Assembly (NCBI RefSeq): GCF_013393385.1
Contig: NZ_AP023239.1
Span: 3,968,001 to 4,032,000, forward strand
Reading direction: 5' to 3'
DNA: 64,000 bases
Source: Paenibacillus sp. URB8-2
Lineage (GTDB): Bacteria > Bacillota > Bacilli > Paenibacillales > Paenibacillaceae
The notes beneath the pieces were generated by a model that saw only the letters and a list, made by a program, of their open reading frames with translations, had not been told where the DNA came from and searched no databases. Shown here one piece after another: positions 53,286 through 62,991 of the stretch. The stretch's first letter is position 1. Each line of letters opens with the position of its first letter. The translations under genes were made by a program, and so were the position numbers.

Positions 53286-54179
53286 TCACAGGTCTTTGTG
53301 AAAGCCCAAATCGCGCAGTACGCGTTCGTGGTTACGCCAGTCTTTTTTCACCTTTACCCAAAGCTCCAGAAACGTCTTGGACCCCAGCAGATTCTCAATA
53401 TCGGTACGGGCCCTTCTGCCGACTTCTTTCAGCATGGCGCCTTGTTTGCCGATGATAATCCCTTTTTGCGAATCCCGTTCGACAAAAATAACAGCGGAGA
53501 TATGCACCACTCCGTTCGGCTCTGCGCGCATATCCTCAATGGCCACCGCAATGGAATGCGGCACTTCCTCGCGGGTCATGTGCAGAATCTTCTCGCGGAT
53601 CAGCTCGGCGATAACGAACTGCTCCGGATGGTCGGTCACCTGATCCTCCGGATAATACTGCGGACCTTCCGGCAGGTATTTCTGCAATTGGTCCAGCAGT
53701 GTATTTACATTGCTGCCTACCTTGGCGGAAATCGGAACGATCTCGGCAAAATCATGCAGCTTGCTGTATTCCGTGATCATCGGCAGCAGCGCCTCGGGCT
53801 CCAGCTTGTCGATCTTGTTCATCACCAGAATAACAGGCGTCTTGAGTCCCTGAAGCTGCTCGGCAATAAAACGGTCGCCTCCGCCAAGGCCCTCGGCGGC
53901 GTCAATCAGAAACAGCACCGCCTCAACCTCGCCGAGCGTGCTCATTGCCATCTGGTTCATGTAATCGCCCAGCTTGGACTGGCGTTTATGGATGCCGGGC
54001 GTATCGAGGAAGACGATTTGCGAACCGTTCGTTGTATACACCCCGTGAATTTTGTTGCGGGTCGTCTGCGGCTTGTCTGACATGATGGCGATTTTCTGCC
54101 CGATGACTTGATTCATCAGTGTCGATTTCCCTACATTGGGTCTGCCGATAATGGCGACAAAACCCGATTTGAATGACAT
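53286..54179 (-). CDS. era: GTPase Era
   Basis: Ribosome-assembly GTPase that binds the 3' end of 16S rRNA. The 297-residue protein has G1 GRPNVGKST, switch [24 protein letters not shown] (G3), NKIDKL (G4), and a C-terminal KH domain with [24 protein letters not shown] lies upstream of the ATG. It is followed by yqzL and recO. Confidence 0.95.
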   Translation of the reverse strand: MSFKSGFVAIIGRPNVGKSTLMNQVIGQKIAIMSDKPQTTRNKIHGVYTTNGSQIVFLDTPGIHKRQSKLGDYMNQMAMSTLGEVEAVLFLIDAAEGLGGGDRFIAEQLQGLKTPVILVMNKIDKLEPEALLPMITEYSKLHDFAEIVPISAKVGSNVNTLLDQLQKYLPEGPQYYPEDQVTDHPEQFVIAELIREKILHMTREEVPHSIAVAIEDMRAEPNGVVHISAVIFVERDSQKGIIIGKQGAMLKEVGRRARTDIENLLGSKTFLELWVKVKKDWRNHERVLRDLGFHKDL

Positions 54180-54458
54180 ATAATCTCAACCTTTCTAAAA
54201 TCGTTTTCGATCCCCCTAAATCCCCCTTAGCCATAGCTTAGGCTTCCGAAGAGAGTTTCCCTGAAGGAAACTTGCAGGACCCCAAGGGCCCGCCCTCTGG
54301 ACACCCGGAAATGGGCGTGCCTGCTACGGTTGGAGAGATGAAGGGGAATGCGGCGAATGACACGCTTACGTTCCCTGCGGTCGCCCGCTCCGGTTTGCGC
54401 CGGGAAGAGCGGTGCGTAGAGTGACGAGCGGCTGTGTACGGAAAGACTCCGTGCGGGT
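54180..54458. other. Intergenic stretch between era and cdd before the repeat array
   Basis: Roughly 280 bp of GC-rich sequence. An AGTTTCC/GGAAACT hairpin at about 54254-54272 may end cdd transcription, though its T-run is poor. A 102-codon minus-strand frame crosses it but lacks a ribosome binding site and extends into the repeats, so I do not call it. Confidence 0.4.
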
Positions 54459-54749
54459 AATCGCTGGCGGCTTCGCCGCTTCGCTTACGCTTGCGCCGAC
54501 ATAAGCGCATTACTGCGGCGGGGTTTCTTCCACTGCCTGCGGACAATCGCTGGCGGCTTCGCCGCTTCGCTTACGCTTGCGCGGACACGTGCGTGCTACT
54601 GCGGCTGGGTTCCTTCTACTGCCTGCGAGCAATCGCTGGCGACTTTGCCGCTTCGCTTACGCTTGCGCGAACACGTGCGTGCTAATGCGGCGGGGTTCCT
54701 TCCACTGCCTGCGGGCAACGCTGGCGGCTTCGCCGCTTCGCTTACGCAC
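54459..54749. repeat. 86-bp tandem repeat, about 3.4 copies
   Basis: Copies begin at 54459, 54545, 54631 and 54717 (the last with one base lost), an exact 86-bp period. The unit contains CTGGCGGCTTCGCCGCTTCG, a CTTACGCTTGCGC block and CTTCCACTGCCTGCGG. Copies differ by a few substitutions. Eighty-six is not a multiple of three, so it is not a protein repeat. The last copy runs into the 3' end of cdd. Confidence 0.9.
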
Positions 54750-55303
<554 letters not shown>

Positions 55304-55344
55304 AAGCAGGCCTTAGACCTTGAGAACGGGCTGATCAGCGATAC

Positions 55345-55406
55345 AAAAAAAGCGGAACAAAGACAAAGATGGCGGAACCGCCTAACGGCTTATCCGCCTT
55401 TTCCGC
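55345..55406 (-). terminator. Terminator after dgkA
   Basis: GCGGAA and TTCCGC form the outer stem around a GGCGGA/TCCGCC hairpin, with seven T residues following on the minus strand. Confidence 0.6.
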
Positions 55407-55425
55407 CTGTAAAGTTGTAGTTCGA

Positions 55426-55821
55426 TTATGACATAAATGCTGCAATCCAGTCTATCACCGGATGGTAAAAAACATAAATACCCGCGATAACGGCAAACGC
55501 CGCTGTCAGGAACACGGCTCCCGCAGCGGTGTCCTTGGCCGCCTTGGCCAAGGGGTGGATTTCCGGCGACACAAGGTCGACTACCGACTCGATTGCCGTA
55601 TTGAGCAGCTCTGCCGCCAGCACAAGCGTGATGGCCAGCAGAAGCAGCATCCAATCGCCCGGCGGGACGCGAAAGAGCGCGGCAAGCAGCAGAACGAGGA
55701 CGGCGAAGCCGGTATGCACTCTCATATTCTGTTCGGTCCGGAAGGCCTGTCTGATCCCCTGGGCCGCATACCAAAAGGACTTCCAAAATCGTTTGGGGCC
55801 TGCCGCCGTATTTTTGGGCAT
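55426..55821 (-). CDS. dgkA: Diacylglycerol/undecaprenol kinase
   Basis: Small membrane lipid kinase of 131 residues with three helices (about 37-55, 57-75 and 100-122). The catalytic segment AAELLNTAIESVVDL and HPLAKAAKDTAAGAV are conserved. In Bacillus the enzyme prefers undecaprenol, recycling the wall lipid carrier. Its ATG overlaps the ybeY TGA by one base. It is near cdd and ybeY in the standard Firmicute order. Confidence 0.92.
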   Translation of the reverse strand: MPKNTAAGPKRFWKSFWYAAQGIRQAFRTEQNMRVHTGFAVLVLLLAALFRVPPGDWMLLLLAITLVLAAELLNTAIESVVDLVSPEIHPLAKAAKDTAAGAVFLTAAFAVIAGIYVFYHPVIDWIAAFMS

Positions 55822-56315
55822 CAGCGGGTCAACCCTACCTGTGACAGCACCTGCTCCTGCTTGCCCATCATTTCCGCCTCGGAAGCCTCATCCTGATGGT
55901 CGTATCCCAGCAAGTGGAGAAATCCGTGCACGAACAAAAAACCCAGCTCCCGCTCCAGCGAGTGGCCATAATCGTCCGCCTGCTCCTTGGCACGGGTGAC
56001 GGAAATAATGATATCGCCGAGCATATCGGGAATTCCTTCCGATTCCTCCTCGTCTACCTCATAGATGATTTCAGGCTCGTCCTCTCCGGATTCGTTCAGC
56101 GCGAAGGACAGCACATCGGTGGGGCGATCGATGCCGCGGTACTCCCTGTTCAGCTCATGAATCCGTTCATTGTCGACAAAAGTCAGATCCACCTCGCCGC
56201 TGCCGACTCCTTCCAGCTTACCCGCTTTTTTCAGAATGTCTTCCAGCAGCGAGATCAGCCGATCGTCGATTTCCATTTCATCTTGCTCATTGTTCCAAAC
56301 CAGCTGCAGGCTCAT
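55821..56315 (-). CDS. ybeY: Endoribonuclease YbeY
   Basis: Zinc-dependent RNase for 16S rRNA 3' maturation and ribosome quality control. The 164-residue product has LTFVDNERIHELNREYRG, the DVLSFALNE block and the metal motif HGFLHLLGYDH (three His). An acidic insert (about 75-95, EDEPEIIYEVDEEESE) is usual in Firmicutes. It overlaps pgpH by 4 nt and dgkA by one. Confidence 0.94.
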   Translation of the reverse strand: MSLQLVWNNEQDEMEIDDRLISLLEDILKKAGKLEGVGSGEVDLTFVDNERIHELNREYRGIDRPTDVLSFALNESGEDEPEIIYEVDEEESEGIPDMLGDIIISVTRAKEQADDYGHSLERELGFLFVHGFLHLLGYDHQDEASEAEMMGKQEQVLSQVGLTR

Positions 56316-58573
56316 GCGTTAATGGCCCCTTCCTCTTTTTTCGGCTTTTTCACTTCCTCCGGATATTCGATACGCGAATGGAAGATGCCCATCACCGTTT
56401 CTTTCAGTGTCCGGGCGATAATGTCCAGCTCTTTCAGCGTCAGATCGCATTCGTCGAATTGATGATCGTCCAGCCGGCTCTTGATAATTTTCTCGATCAT
56501 CGTCTCCACCTGGTTTACCGTAGGGCTGCGCAAGGAACGGACGGCCGCCTCCACGCTGTCGGCTATGCCGATTACGGCGGATTCCTTGGACTGCGCCTTC
56601 GGACCGGGGTAGCGGAAATCGTCTTCGGTGAAATCGGGCTGGGTGCCTTTTTCCTCCGCCTGTTTCAGGGCCTTATGGTAAAAATAATGCAGGAACGTAG
56701 TGCCGTGATGCTGCTCCGCGATATCTCTAATGGGCTTGGGCAGCTTGTATTCCTTCAGCATCTCCACTCCGTCGCGAGCATGGGCGATAATAATCGATTT
56801 GCTCAGCTTCAGTTCGATGGAATCATGCGGATTCTCCATATTGTTCTGGTTCTCGATAAAATAGAACGGGCGCTTCGTCTTTCCGATATCGTGATAATAC
56901 GAACCGACCCGGCAGAGCAGGCCGTCCGCTCCGATCGCCTCGGCCGCCGCCTCCGACAGATTGCCGACCATTACGCTGTGATGATACGTGCCCGGCGTTT
57001 CCGTCAGCAGCTTGCGCAGCAGCGGATGGTTCGGGTTGGACAGCTCAACAAGCTTGAGCGCAGACAGAATACCGAATGTCGATTCAAAAAAGGGCATAAG
57101 ACCGATAACCAATACAACCGTCAGCAGACCGCCGGCAAAAGCGAAACCGATGGCGTACAGCGTATGAATCTGCTGCCATGCGCCGCCTCCGAGCAAATTG
57201 ATCATAAAGACAACGAGCGAACCGAACAGGCAGACCATGATGCCGCCTTTAAGCAGCGTCGTGCGCTGCCCTGCCCGATGAGTTGCGAATACGGCCACAT
57301 ACGATACGACCAGCGCAAAGAAACCAAAATTGAAATCAAAAATCGTATTCTGCTGCACATTCAAAATAATGCTGGCCAATGCGGCAAACAGAATGGAGCA
57401 GAAGTAGGCAAGCGTGATATCCAGCAGCAGCGCGACCAGCATCGCCCCGATGGCTACCGGCGCCAGAAATCCCATAAACGGCCGCGTATCGGTCTGCAGG
57501 AACGCCGCCAGCCGCAAAGAGATAATCGTAATCAGAAAGACAATCACCAGCATCAGAAGCTGGGAGTTGTTGTATTTGAAGCCGGAAGAGCCGGAGGTTC
57601 CAGACTGTCGGATAAACATCAGCAGGCCTACCGACAGGATTCCCGCGAGCATGAGCAGTCCGAGCTGCGGCCAGTAGTTGATATTGTTGCGCAAAAGGCC
57701 ATTCTCGTCCAGCAGCTGATACAGCTCCGGTGTGATGCGTTGTCCTTTGGCCACAAGCACTTCACCCTGCTCAATATATACAGGAGGTGTATTCTCTCGG
57801 GCCTGCACTTCCGCTTCCTTCGTCGCGTCCTCATCGTAGAATTTATTGGCCGTGATTGCAGCGCGCGCCAGTTCCTGGACCACTTCCCGGGCAGTGCGCT
57901 GGGTGAGTGAGCTGATGCTGACCTGCTCCGCCACCTTGGCGCGGGCGGCGTTAGCATCGGAAATCTGGTCATTCATCAGCCGGCTGACGATATCCCGGGC
58001 CACGGGCTTCATCTCGATGATGTCCTGCGAGGTCAGCCGGGGTATTTTGATATACGTCTCTTCCGGGATGGAATAGGCCTGCTCCTTGATTACCTTCTGC
58101 ATTTCATTCAACAAATTGTCCGAGTAAGCTCCGTTGCTTCGGCTCGACGCTACAAAACCAAGAACGAAATCATTCGCCCTCTGCGGAATCTCTTCCCGGT
58201 AAATGGAAGTCTTGTCGCTTTGGGAAATGGTATCGTCCTGATTGAGGCGGTCGATGCGATCCAGCAGAGAGGTGACGAGGTTCTCCGACCGGAGCGGGAT
58301 AATTTGATATTTGGGCTGAACGTTCTCGGCGGCTTGTTCCTGCGCCTTCAGCGTCGCCTTTTTATCCAGAATTTGCATCGGCGCCACAATTTCCTTGGCA
58401 CTGTTCGTTTCTTCTTTGATGTCATACCGTTTTGGGAGCAGATCCGGAGACAGACTGAAATAAACCAGAATGCCTAGCAGCAGAAATAGAGCATAGCGCG
58501 TAACGGCGCTATACTTCCATCCGCTCACATTGTATGAGAATCCGCTGAATTTCGACGGTTGTTTTGAAGCCAT
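56312..58573 (-). CDS. pgpH: 7TM-HD family cyclic-di-AMP phosphodiesterase PgpH
   Basis: Membrane protein (YqfF/PgpH) that hydrolyses the second messenger c-di-AMP. The 753 residues comprise a first helix at about 27-45 and a large extracytoplasmic 7TMR-HDED domain to about 285. Seven helices (about 290-490) and a cytoplasmic HD domain follow. The HD domain has HHSVMVGNLSEAAAEAIG, YYHDIGK near 560 and AEQHHGT. GGGGACTGT precedes the ATG. It overlaps ybeY. Confidence 0.92.
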   Translation of the reverse strand: MASKQPSKFSGFSYNVSGWKYSAVTRYALFLLLGILVYFSLSPDLLPKRYDIKEETNSAKEIVAPMQILDKKATLKAQEQAAENVQPKYQIIPLRSENLVTSLLDRIDRLNQDDTISQSDKTSIYREEIPQRANDFVLGFVASSRSNGAYSDNLLNEMQKVIKEQAYSIPEETYIKIPRLTSQDIIEMKPVARDIVSRLMNDQISDANAARAKVAEQVSISSLTQRTAREVVQELARAAITANKFYDEDATKEAEVQARENTPPVYIEQGEVLVAKGQRITPELYQLLDENGLLRNNINYWPQLGLLMLAGILSVGLLMFIRQSGTSGSSGFKYNNSQLLMLVIVFLITIISLRLAAFLQTDTRPFMGFLAPVAIGAMLVALLLDITLAYFCSILFAALASIILNVQQNTIFDFNFGFFALVVSYVAVFATHRAGQRTTLLKGGIMVCLFGSLVVFMINLLGGGAWQQIHTLYAIGFAFAGGLLTVVLVIGLMPFFESTFGILSALKLVELSNPNHPLLRKLLTETPGTYHHSVMVGNLSEAAAEAIGADGLLCRVGSYYHDIGKTKRPFYFIENQNNMENPHDSIELKLSKSIIIAHARDGVEMLKEYKLPKPIRDIAEQHHGTTFLHYFYHKALKQAEEKGTQPDFTEDDFRYPGPKAQSKESAVIGIADSVEAAVRSLRSPTVNQVETMIEKIIKSRLDDHQFDECDLTLKELDIIARTLKETVMGIFHSRIEYPEEVKKPKKEEGAINA

Positions 58574-58587
58574 GGTGACAGTCCCCT

Positions 58588-59559
58588 TTATTCAAGGTTT
58601 TCGGCTGAATGTTCATAAGCAACGATGATTTTCTGCACCAGGGAATGCCGCACTACATCCTGCTCCGCAAAATAAACGAACCCGATATCCTCAATGGAGG
58701 ACAAAATCGTATTCGCCTCGATGAGGCCCGATTTCTTTCCCCGGGGCAGGTCGATTTGAGTCACGTCGCCCGTGATTACCATTTTCGAGCCGAAGCCGAG
58801 CCGGGTCAAGAACATCTTCATCTGTTCCGGCGTCGTATTCTGGGCTTCATCGAGAATAATAAACGAGTCGTCAAGCGTGCGGCCGCGCATATATGCCAGA
58901 GGCGCAATCTCGATCAGTCCGCGCTCCAGCGCCTTGGCTACCTGATCGGGACCCATTACGTCATATAGGGCGTCGTACAGAGGCCGAAGATACGGGTCTA
59001 CCTTCTCCTGCAGATCTCCCGGCAGAAAACCGAGGCTTTCTCCCGCTTCAACGGCTGGGCGGGTCAGGACGATGCGCTTGACAGATCCTTCCTTCAGGGC
59101 GGAGACGGCCAGTACGACCGCAAGATACGTCTTCCCCGTGCCTGCCGGGCCGATGCCGAATACGATGTCCCGTTTCTTGATCGTCGTTACATAATGTTTC
59201 TGTCCGATCGTCTTGACCCGGATCGGCTTGCCGCGGAATGTCGTAGTGATTTCGCCCTTGAACAGATCCAGCAGCTGATCGGCGCGGAAATCCTTAGCCA
59301 GCTCTACGGCATACTGCACATCCCGCTCGCTCAGGATATACCCGCTCCGGACAAGGGAGAGCAGCGAATGAAACAGCTGCGCCAGCATGTCCACTTCCCT
59401 TTCCCCGCCGAACACCGTCAGCTCGGCTTCGCGCGAGTCTATTCGAGCGGGAATTTCTCTCTCGATCAGCTTTAAGAATCCGTCCTGTGGGCCGAAAAGC
59501 GCCAGCGCTTCTCCCGCATTTTGCAAAGATATGCTTATACTTGCAGTCTTATCTGACAA
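58588..59559 (-). CDS. phoH: PhoH family ATPase
   Basis: A 323-residue P-loop protein. It has Walker A GPAGTGKTY (about 137-145), FLPGDLQEKVDPYLRP, Walker B FIILDEAQNT and GDVTQIDLPRG. An N-terminal KH-like region (about 1-110) precedes the ATPase. It is linked to RNA metabolism by its place beside ybeY. Unlike ylaK at 23.2 kb it has no PIN domain. It lies 6 nt after yqfD. Confidence 0.92.
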   Translation of the reverse strand: MSDKTASISISLQNAGEALALFGPQDGFLKLIEREIPARIDSREAELTVFGGEREVDMLAQLFHSLLSLVRSGYILSERDVQYAVELAKDFRADQLLDLFKGEITTTFRGKPIRVKTIGQKHYVTTIKKRDIVFGIGPAGTGKTYLAVVLAVSALKEGSVKRIVLTRPAVEAGESLGFLPGDLQEKVDPYLRPLYDALYDVMGPDQVAKALERGLIEIAPLAYMRGRTLDDSFIILDEAQNTTPEQMKMFLTRLGFGSKMVITGDVTQIDLPRGKKSGLIEANTILSSIEDIGFVYFAEQDVVRHSLVQKIIVAYEHSAENLE

Positions 59560-59565
59560 ATAGCC

Positions 59566-60756
59566 TCATTCTCCTCGGTTGTATACTATCGGAAGCTCTT
59601 CCGTGATTCTTTCTTCCACCTCAAAAAGCACTTTCATATAAACTTTACCATTCTCTTTCTTCTCATGCAAAATTTTTTGGCTTTTAATGACACTGTCGCT
59701 GCCGTAACGGGCAGCAATATCGGCCTCCGCGCGGGCCAGCCCTTCTTGTTTTGCCGCCTGCGGCGTCAACGTTTCGACAGTCTCCCTGACTTCCATTTCT
59801 TTCTCCGTCATCCAGCCGAACGGCAGCCGGGTGCCCCGCCAGGTCAGCGGATCAAGCTCGGTCAGCGTGCGAGACTCTTCAAAAGGCGATTTGCCGTAAC
59901 CCCACAGTTGGACCGCCCTGTTGCCGAGAACGAGGAAGCTTCGGTCCTTCCGCTCCCCGGTATAGGCGGTATTCTTTTTTTGCAGCGGAACCTCAATATT
60001 GTACTCATGCCATACAAGCCCCTTGACTTCACCTTTGGCAACAACCGCCTGCATATTTGCCTCATCGCCAATAATCCCGGAAATGAGAATATCCCCTTTC
60101 TTCACTCTCGCGTTGCGCTGAACCACGGGCCTGCCCTGTTCGGCGTAGATGTCGGAAATCACCGCATCGGTGCGGCTGATGAGATGGCGCGGACTGTTCA
60201 GCGGCTTTGCCTCTGGGAGGGCGGCTTCGACAATCTGGATTTTCACCGTTGTTCCGTTCCGCTCGACTCCAACCCAGGATACGCCCGGAAGCCGCGCCGC
60301 CAGGTGCTTGGAGAGCTTGTCCGGAGAATCCATGCGCCAAATCCACTGATAGGGATAAATCCCTTCCTGCCGGGCGGCATCCAGCACGTCCTCCGATGCC
60401 AGGCGGTTATTCCCCTCTACCCGGACGGTCCAGACCAGAGAGCACAGCAAAACCAAAACAATGCCGAACAGCAGCAGGCCCGCGGCAAAAAAACTCCGTT
60501 TCCACAGCCTTGCCGCCACGAACGGCAGTCCGATCCGTCCCGTAATATGCATCCTGCAGCCTGTCTGCTTCAGCAGCGGCCGGAGAGCGTAGAAATCGTT
60601 CAGCAGCAGCCGGAGACTGACTCCGCTTTCAGTCGCTTTGACATTCCATATGACAATCCCGGCTTCGGTGACGGCATTAATCAGCCCTTCCGTCCGATCG
60701 CCGGATATATGCAGCGCAACAGTCCCCCGAAGCCATGACAGTGGCGGTTCCTTCAT
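59566..60756 (-). CDS. yqfD: Sporulation protein YqfD
   Basis: Mother-cell sporulation protein needed for engulfment-stage forespore integrity in Bacillus. The 396-residue protein has an N-terminal soluble domain (about 1-88) and one membrane helix (about 89-110). A large extracytoplasmic domain follows with VRVEGNNRLASEDVLDAA, a POTRA-like fold, and FPF-type later segments. GGGGAG lies upstream of the ATG. Its start overlaps the yqfC stop by 4 nt, so the two are coupled. Confidence 0.9.
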   Translation of the reverse strand: MKEPPLSWLRGTVALHISGDRTEGLINAVTEAGIVIWNVKATESGVSLRLLLNDFYALRPLLKQTGCRMHITGRIGLPFVAARLWKRSFFAAGLLLFGIVLVLLCSLVWTVRVEGNNRLASEDVLDAARQEGIYPYQWIWRMDSPDKLSKHLAARLPGVSWVGVERNGTTVKIQIVEAALPEAKPLNSPRHLISRTDAVISDIYAEQGRPVVQRNARVKKGDILISGIIGDEANMQAVVAKGEVKGLVWHEYNIEVPLQKKNTAYTGERKDRSFLVLGNRAVQLWGYGKSPFEESRTLTELDPLTWRGTRLPFGWMTEKEMEVRETVETLTPQAAKQEGLARAEADIAARYGSDSVIKSQKILHEKKENGKVYMKVLFEVEERITEELPIVYNRGE

Positions 60757-61046
60757 CGGTTCTCCCCGCTTTCCTTATATCTGATTTCCCCGATCACGCC
60801 CTCCACCGCCAGCTCCCTTCCCAGAATGGAAGTGATGACGAGCCCTTCTCCGGCGATTTCGAGCGATCCCTTCGCAAGCTTCAGCGTCAGCTGGCCGGGG
60901 GAAAAATTCAGTACGCCTTTATGATTCTCTATTACCATTTCCTTGTTTCCGATGAGGGTGATCCGGGGCATGTCGCTCAGCAGGTCCTGCGGCAAATCCA
61001 GCATCCCGTTTGTCCATCCCCGCAGACTGCGGCCAATCCGGGTCAT
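60753..61046 (-). CDS. yqfC: Sporulation protein YqfC
   Basis: A 97-residue small protein of the YqfC/YabP-like beta fold (DLLSDMPRITLIGNKEMVIENH, ILGRELAVEGVIGEIRY). In Bacillus yqfC and yqfD are a sigma-E-dependent pair. AGGAAGGGGGG precedes the ATG. A candidate sigma-E promoter lies about 35 bp upstream. Confidence 0.88.
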   Translation of the reverse strand: MTRIGRSLRGWTNGMLDLPQDLLSDMPRITLIGNKEMVIENHKGVLNFSPGQLTLKLAKGSLEIAGEGLVITSILGRELAVEGVIGEIRYKESGENR

Positions 61047-61076
61047 ATGTAGACGCCCCCCCTTCCTGTACTGTAC

Positions 61077-61106
61077 ACCTTATGCGGGAAGTCGCTGTTT
61101 TATGAA
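61077..61106 (-). promoter_or_regulatory. Candidate sigma-E promoter of yqfCD
   Basis: Minus strand TTCATAAA (61099-61106), a 14-bp spacer and CATAAGGT (61077-61084), about 30 bp before the ATG. Spacing and the CATA core fit the mother-cell sigma-E consensus, though the second half of the -10 is only partial. Confidence 0.5.
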
Positions 61107-61144
61107 AGCCGGGAGGCTTGAAATCACTAGGAAAGGAGTTCGCC

Positions 61145-61235
61145 AAAAAAGAAAAACGGGTGACCGCCGCACCCAAGAAACCGCCATCCTTTCAGAGATG
61201 AACGAATTCTATTTTGCGGACGATACACCCGTTTT
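61145..61235 (-). terminator. Long-loop terminator after the unidentified membrane-anchored gene
   Basis: AAAACGGGTG and CACCCGTTTT pair exactly but enclose a 63-nt loop. On the minus strand TTCTTTTTT follows. The large loop may fold further. Confidence 0.6.
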
Positions 61236-61290
61236 GAGACATCTTCGTACATTCGGTTGAAATTTAAAAAGAGGCGGAAAGGCGCGCTTC

Positions 61291-61899
61291 TCACAATCCG
61301 CCGGGACGGCGGGAGCCCAAGGACCTGCGGGAGCGCGGAGGACCGAGAATTTCCGCCCAGATAAGCCCGCTGCGCAGATCGCCGCCAAGAGCCTCCCGCT
61401 TGCGTGCAGACGAAGCCGAAGCGCTGCCGGATGATGCCCGTCCGGTTCCGCCGCTTCCCATATCGTCGGAAATCCGGTCCAGCGCGCGGTGTACGCGTTC
61501 CAGTTCGCGCCGCATGCGCTCCTGCCGGACCTCGACTCCGTCCTCTTCTTCAGGCTGCTCCAGCGATGCCCCTTCGCCCGACTCGTAATCCGGAGTCGGA
61601 AAGAGGGCTGGCTCGGGGAACGCCGGTGCCGTGTCGGACTCACGGCCTTCATCCATCCGTTCCGACTGCCGGGATGAAGGTGCTGGAACAGGGAAGCCGC
61701 TGCCCTGCGATTCCGCTGCTCCGCCCCTTTCGGGCAGTCCGGACCCTTGACGGCGCAGGGGACCATCGCCCGAACCGCTGCCAAAAGGCGGCATTCCACC
61801 GCGTGGCAATCTTCCATTTTTATTTTTATTTTTGTTCGCCTTATTGGCCTGGGACACAATCGCAAAAATAATGACCGCAATGACATAGATCCAGCTCAT
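61291..61899 (-). CDS. Membrane-anchored Ser/Gly/Pro-rich protein of unknown function
   Basis: A 202-residue protein I do not recognise. It has an N-terminal membrane helix (about 3-17; IYVIAVIIFAIVSQAN) and a basic Lys/Asn patch. A long low-complexity region follows, rich in Gly, Ser, Pro and Glu (about 30-120), then a charged coiled coil (about 122-145). The C-terminus carries GGDLRSGLIWAEILGPPRSR, which looks like a short conserved interaction motif. It lies between yqfC and floA. Spacing from floA is 31 bp, so they may be cotranscribed. No enzymatic role is suggested. Confidence 0.55.
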   Translation of the reverse strand: MSWIYVIAVIIFAIVSQANKANKNKNKNGRLPRGGMPPFGSGSGDGPLRRQGSGLPERGGAAESQGSGFPVPAPSSRQSERMDEGRESDTAPAFPEPALFPTPDYESGEGASLEQPEEEDGVEVRQERMRRELERVHRALDRISDDMGSGGTGRASSGSASASSARKREALGGDLRSGLIWAEILGPPRSRRSLGSRRPGGL

Positions 61900-61930
61900 G
61901 GGGCCTCATCTCCCCTGCTTGTTGTATTCA

Positions 61931-62929
61931 TTACTTATCGTTCTTGGAACCGTCGTTATCCTGATCGCCCATTTTGCCGAGCGAACCGCGCATCTGCGTG
62001 TCGGCTTCGATATTTTTCAGATTCATATAATCCATGACGCCGATTTGGCCTCCGCGCAGCGCTTCCGCCATGGCCAGCGGCACCTGGGATTCGGATTCGA
62101 CGACCAGGGCTTTCATCTCGACGACGCGGGCTTTCATTTCCTGCTCCTGGGCCACGGCCATCGCTCTGCGCTCTTCGGCCTTTGCCTGGGCAATCCGCTT
62201 GTCGGCCTCGGCCTGTTCCGTTTGCAGATAAGCGCCGATATTTTTACCTACATCCACGTCCGCGATGTCGATGGACAATATTTCAAACGCCGTTCCGGCG
62301 TCAAGCCCTTTCTGCAGCACGGTTCGGGAGATGGAATCCGGATTCTCGAGCACGTCCTTATGCGAGTTGCTTGATCCGACTGTTGTAACGATCCCTTCGC
62401 CGACGCGGGCGATAATCGTCTCCTCGCCGGCGCCGCCGACGAGCCGGTCGATATTGGCGCGAACAGTGACCCGCGCCTTGACCTTTACTTCAATACCGTC
62501 GCGGGCAACCGCGGCCACGGTTGGCGTCTCGATTACACGCGGGTTAACGCTCATCTGAACGGCCTGGAGCACATCGCGTCCGGCCAGATCAATGGCGGCC
62601 GCCCGGGTGAATTCCAGCGGAATATCGGCACGCTGCGCGGCGATCAGCGCGTTAACGACACGGTCGACATTGCCCCCCGCCAAATAGTGGCTTTCCAGCT
62701 GGTTGATGTTCAACCCAAGGCCAGCCTTGGTCGCTTTAATCAGCGGATTAACGATCCGGCTTGGCGTGACGCGGCGCAGCCGCATGGCGACCAGCGTAAT
62801 AATGCTGATCCGGACGCCGGAGGCCAAAGCCGAAATCCACAGCATGACCGGAAAGAAGCTGAGAAAGATGCTCAAAACAATGATCACTACGACCGCGATC
62901 AGTAAGACGGTTATTAGAGATGCTTCCAT
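61931..62929 (-). CDS. floA: Flotillin-like protein FloA
   Basis: Lipid-raft scaffold. The 332-residue product (YqfA) has an N-terminal membrane-inserted hairpin (about 5-50). An SPFH/band 7-like domain follows, with [42 protein letters not shown] and [14 protein letters not shown]. An Ala/Glu-rich coiled coil (about 235-290) contains the EAEKR-like repeats needed for oligomers. It is beside nfeD, the usual NfeD-flotillin pair. Confidence 0.92.
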   Translation of the reverse strand: MEASLITVLLIAVVVIIVLSIFLSFFPVMLWISALASGVRISIITLVAMRLRRVTPSRIVNPLIKATKAGLGLNINQLESHYLAGGNVDRVVNALIAAQRADIPLEFTRAAAIDLAGRDVLQAVQMSVNPRVIETPTVAAVARDGIEVKVKARVTVRANIDRLVGGAGEETIIARVGEGIVTTVGSSNSHKDVLENPDSISRTVLQKGLDAGTAFEILSIDIADVDVGKNIGAYLQTEQAEADKRIAQAKAEERRAMAVAQEQEMKARVVEMKALVVESESQVPLAMAEALRGGQIGVMDYMNLKNIEADTQMRGSLGKMGDQDNDGSKNDK

Positions 62930-62991
62930 TTTTACATCTGCCCTTTCTATCTACCAAATTGGATACTAACGCAACACTTCCATAGTTTACC

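Noticed and set aside
56378..57910. 510-codon plus-strand frame opposite pgpH
   Set aside because: Mirror of the helices and HD domain of pgpH; Gln/Arg-rich composition typical of antisense frames.
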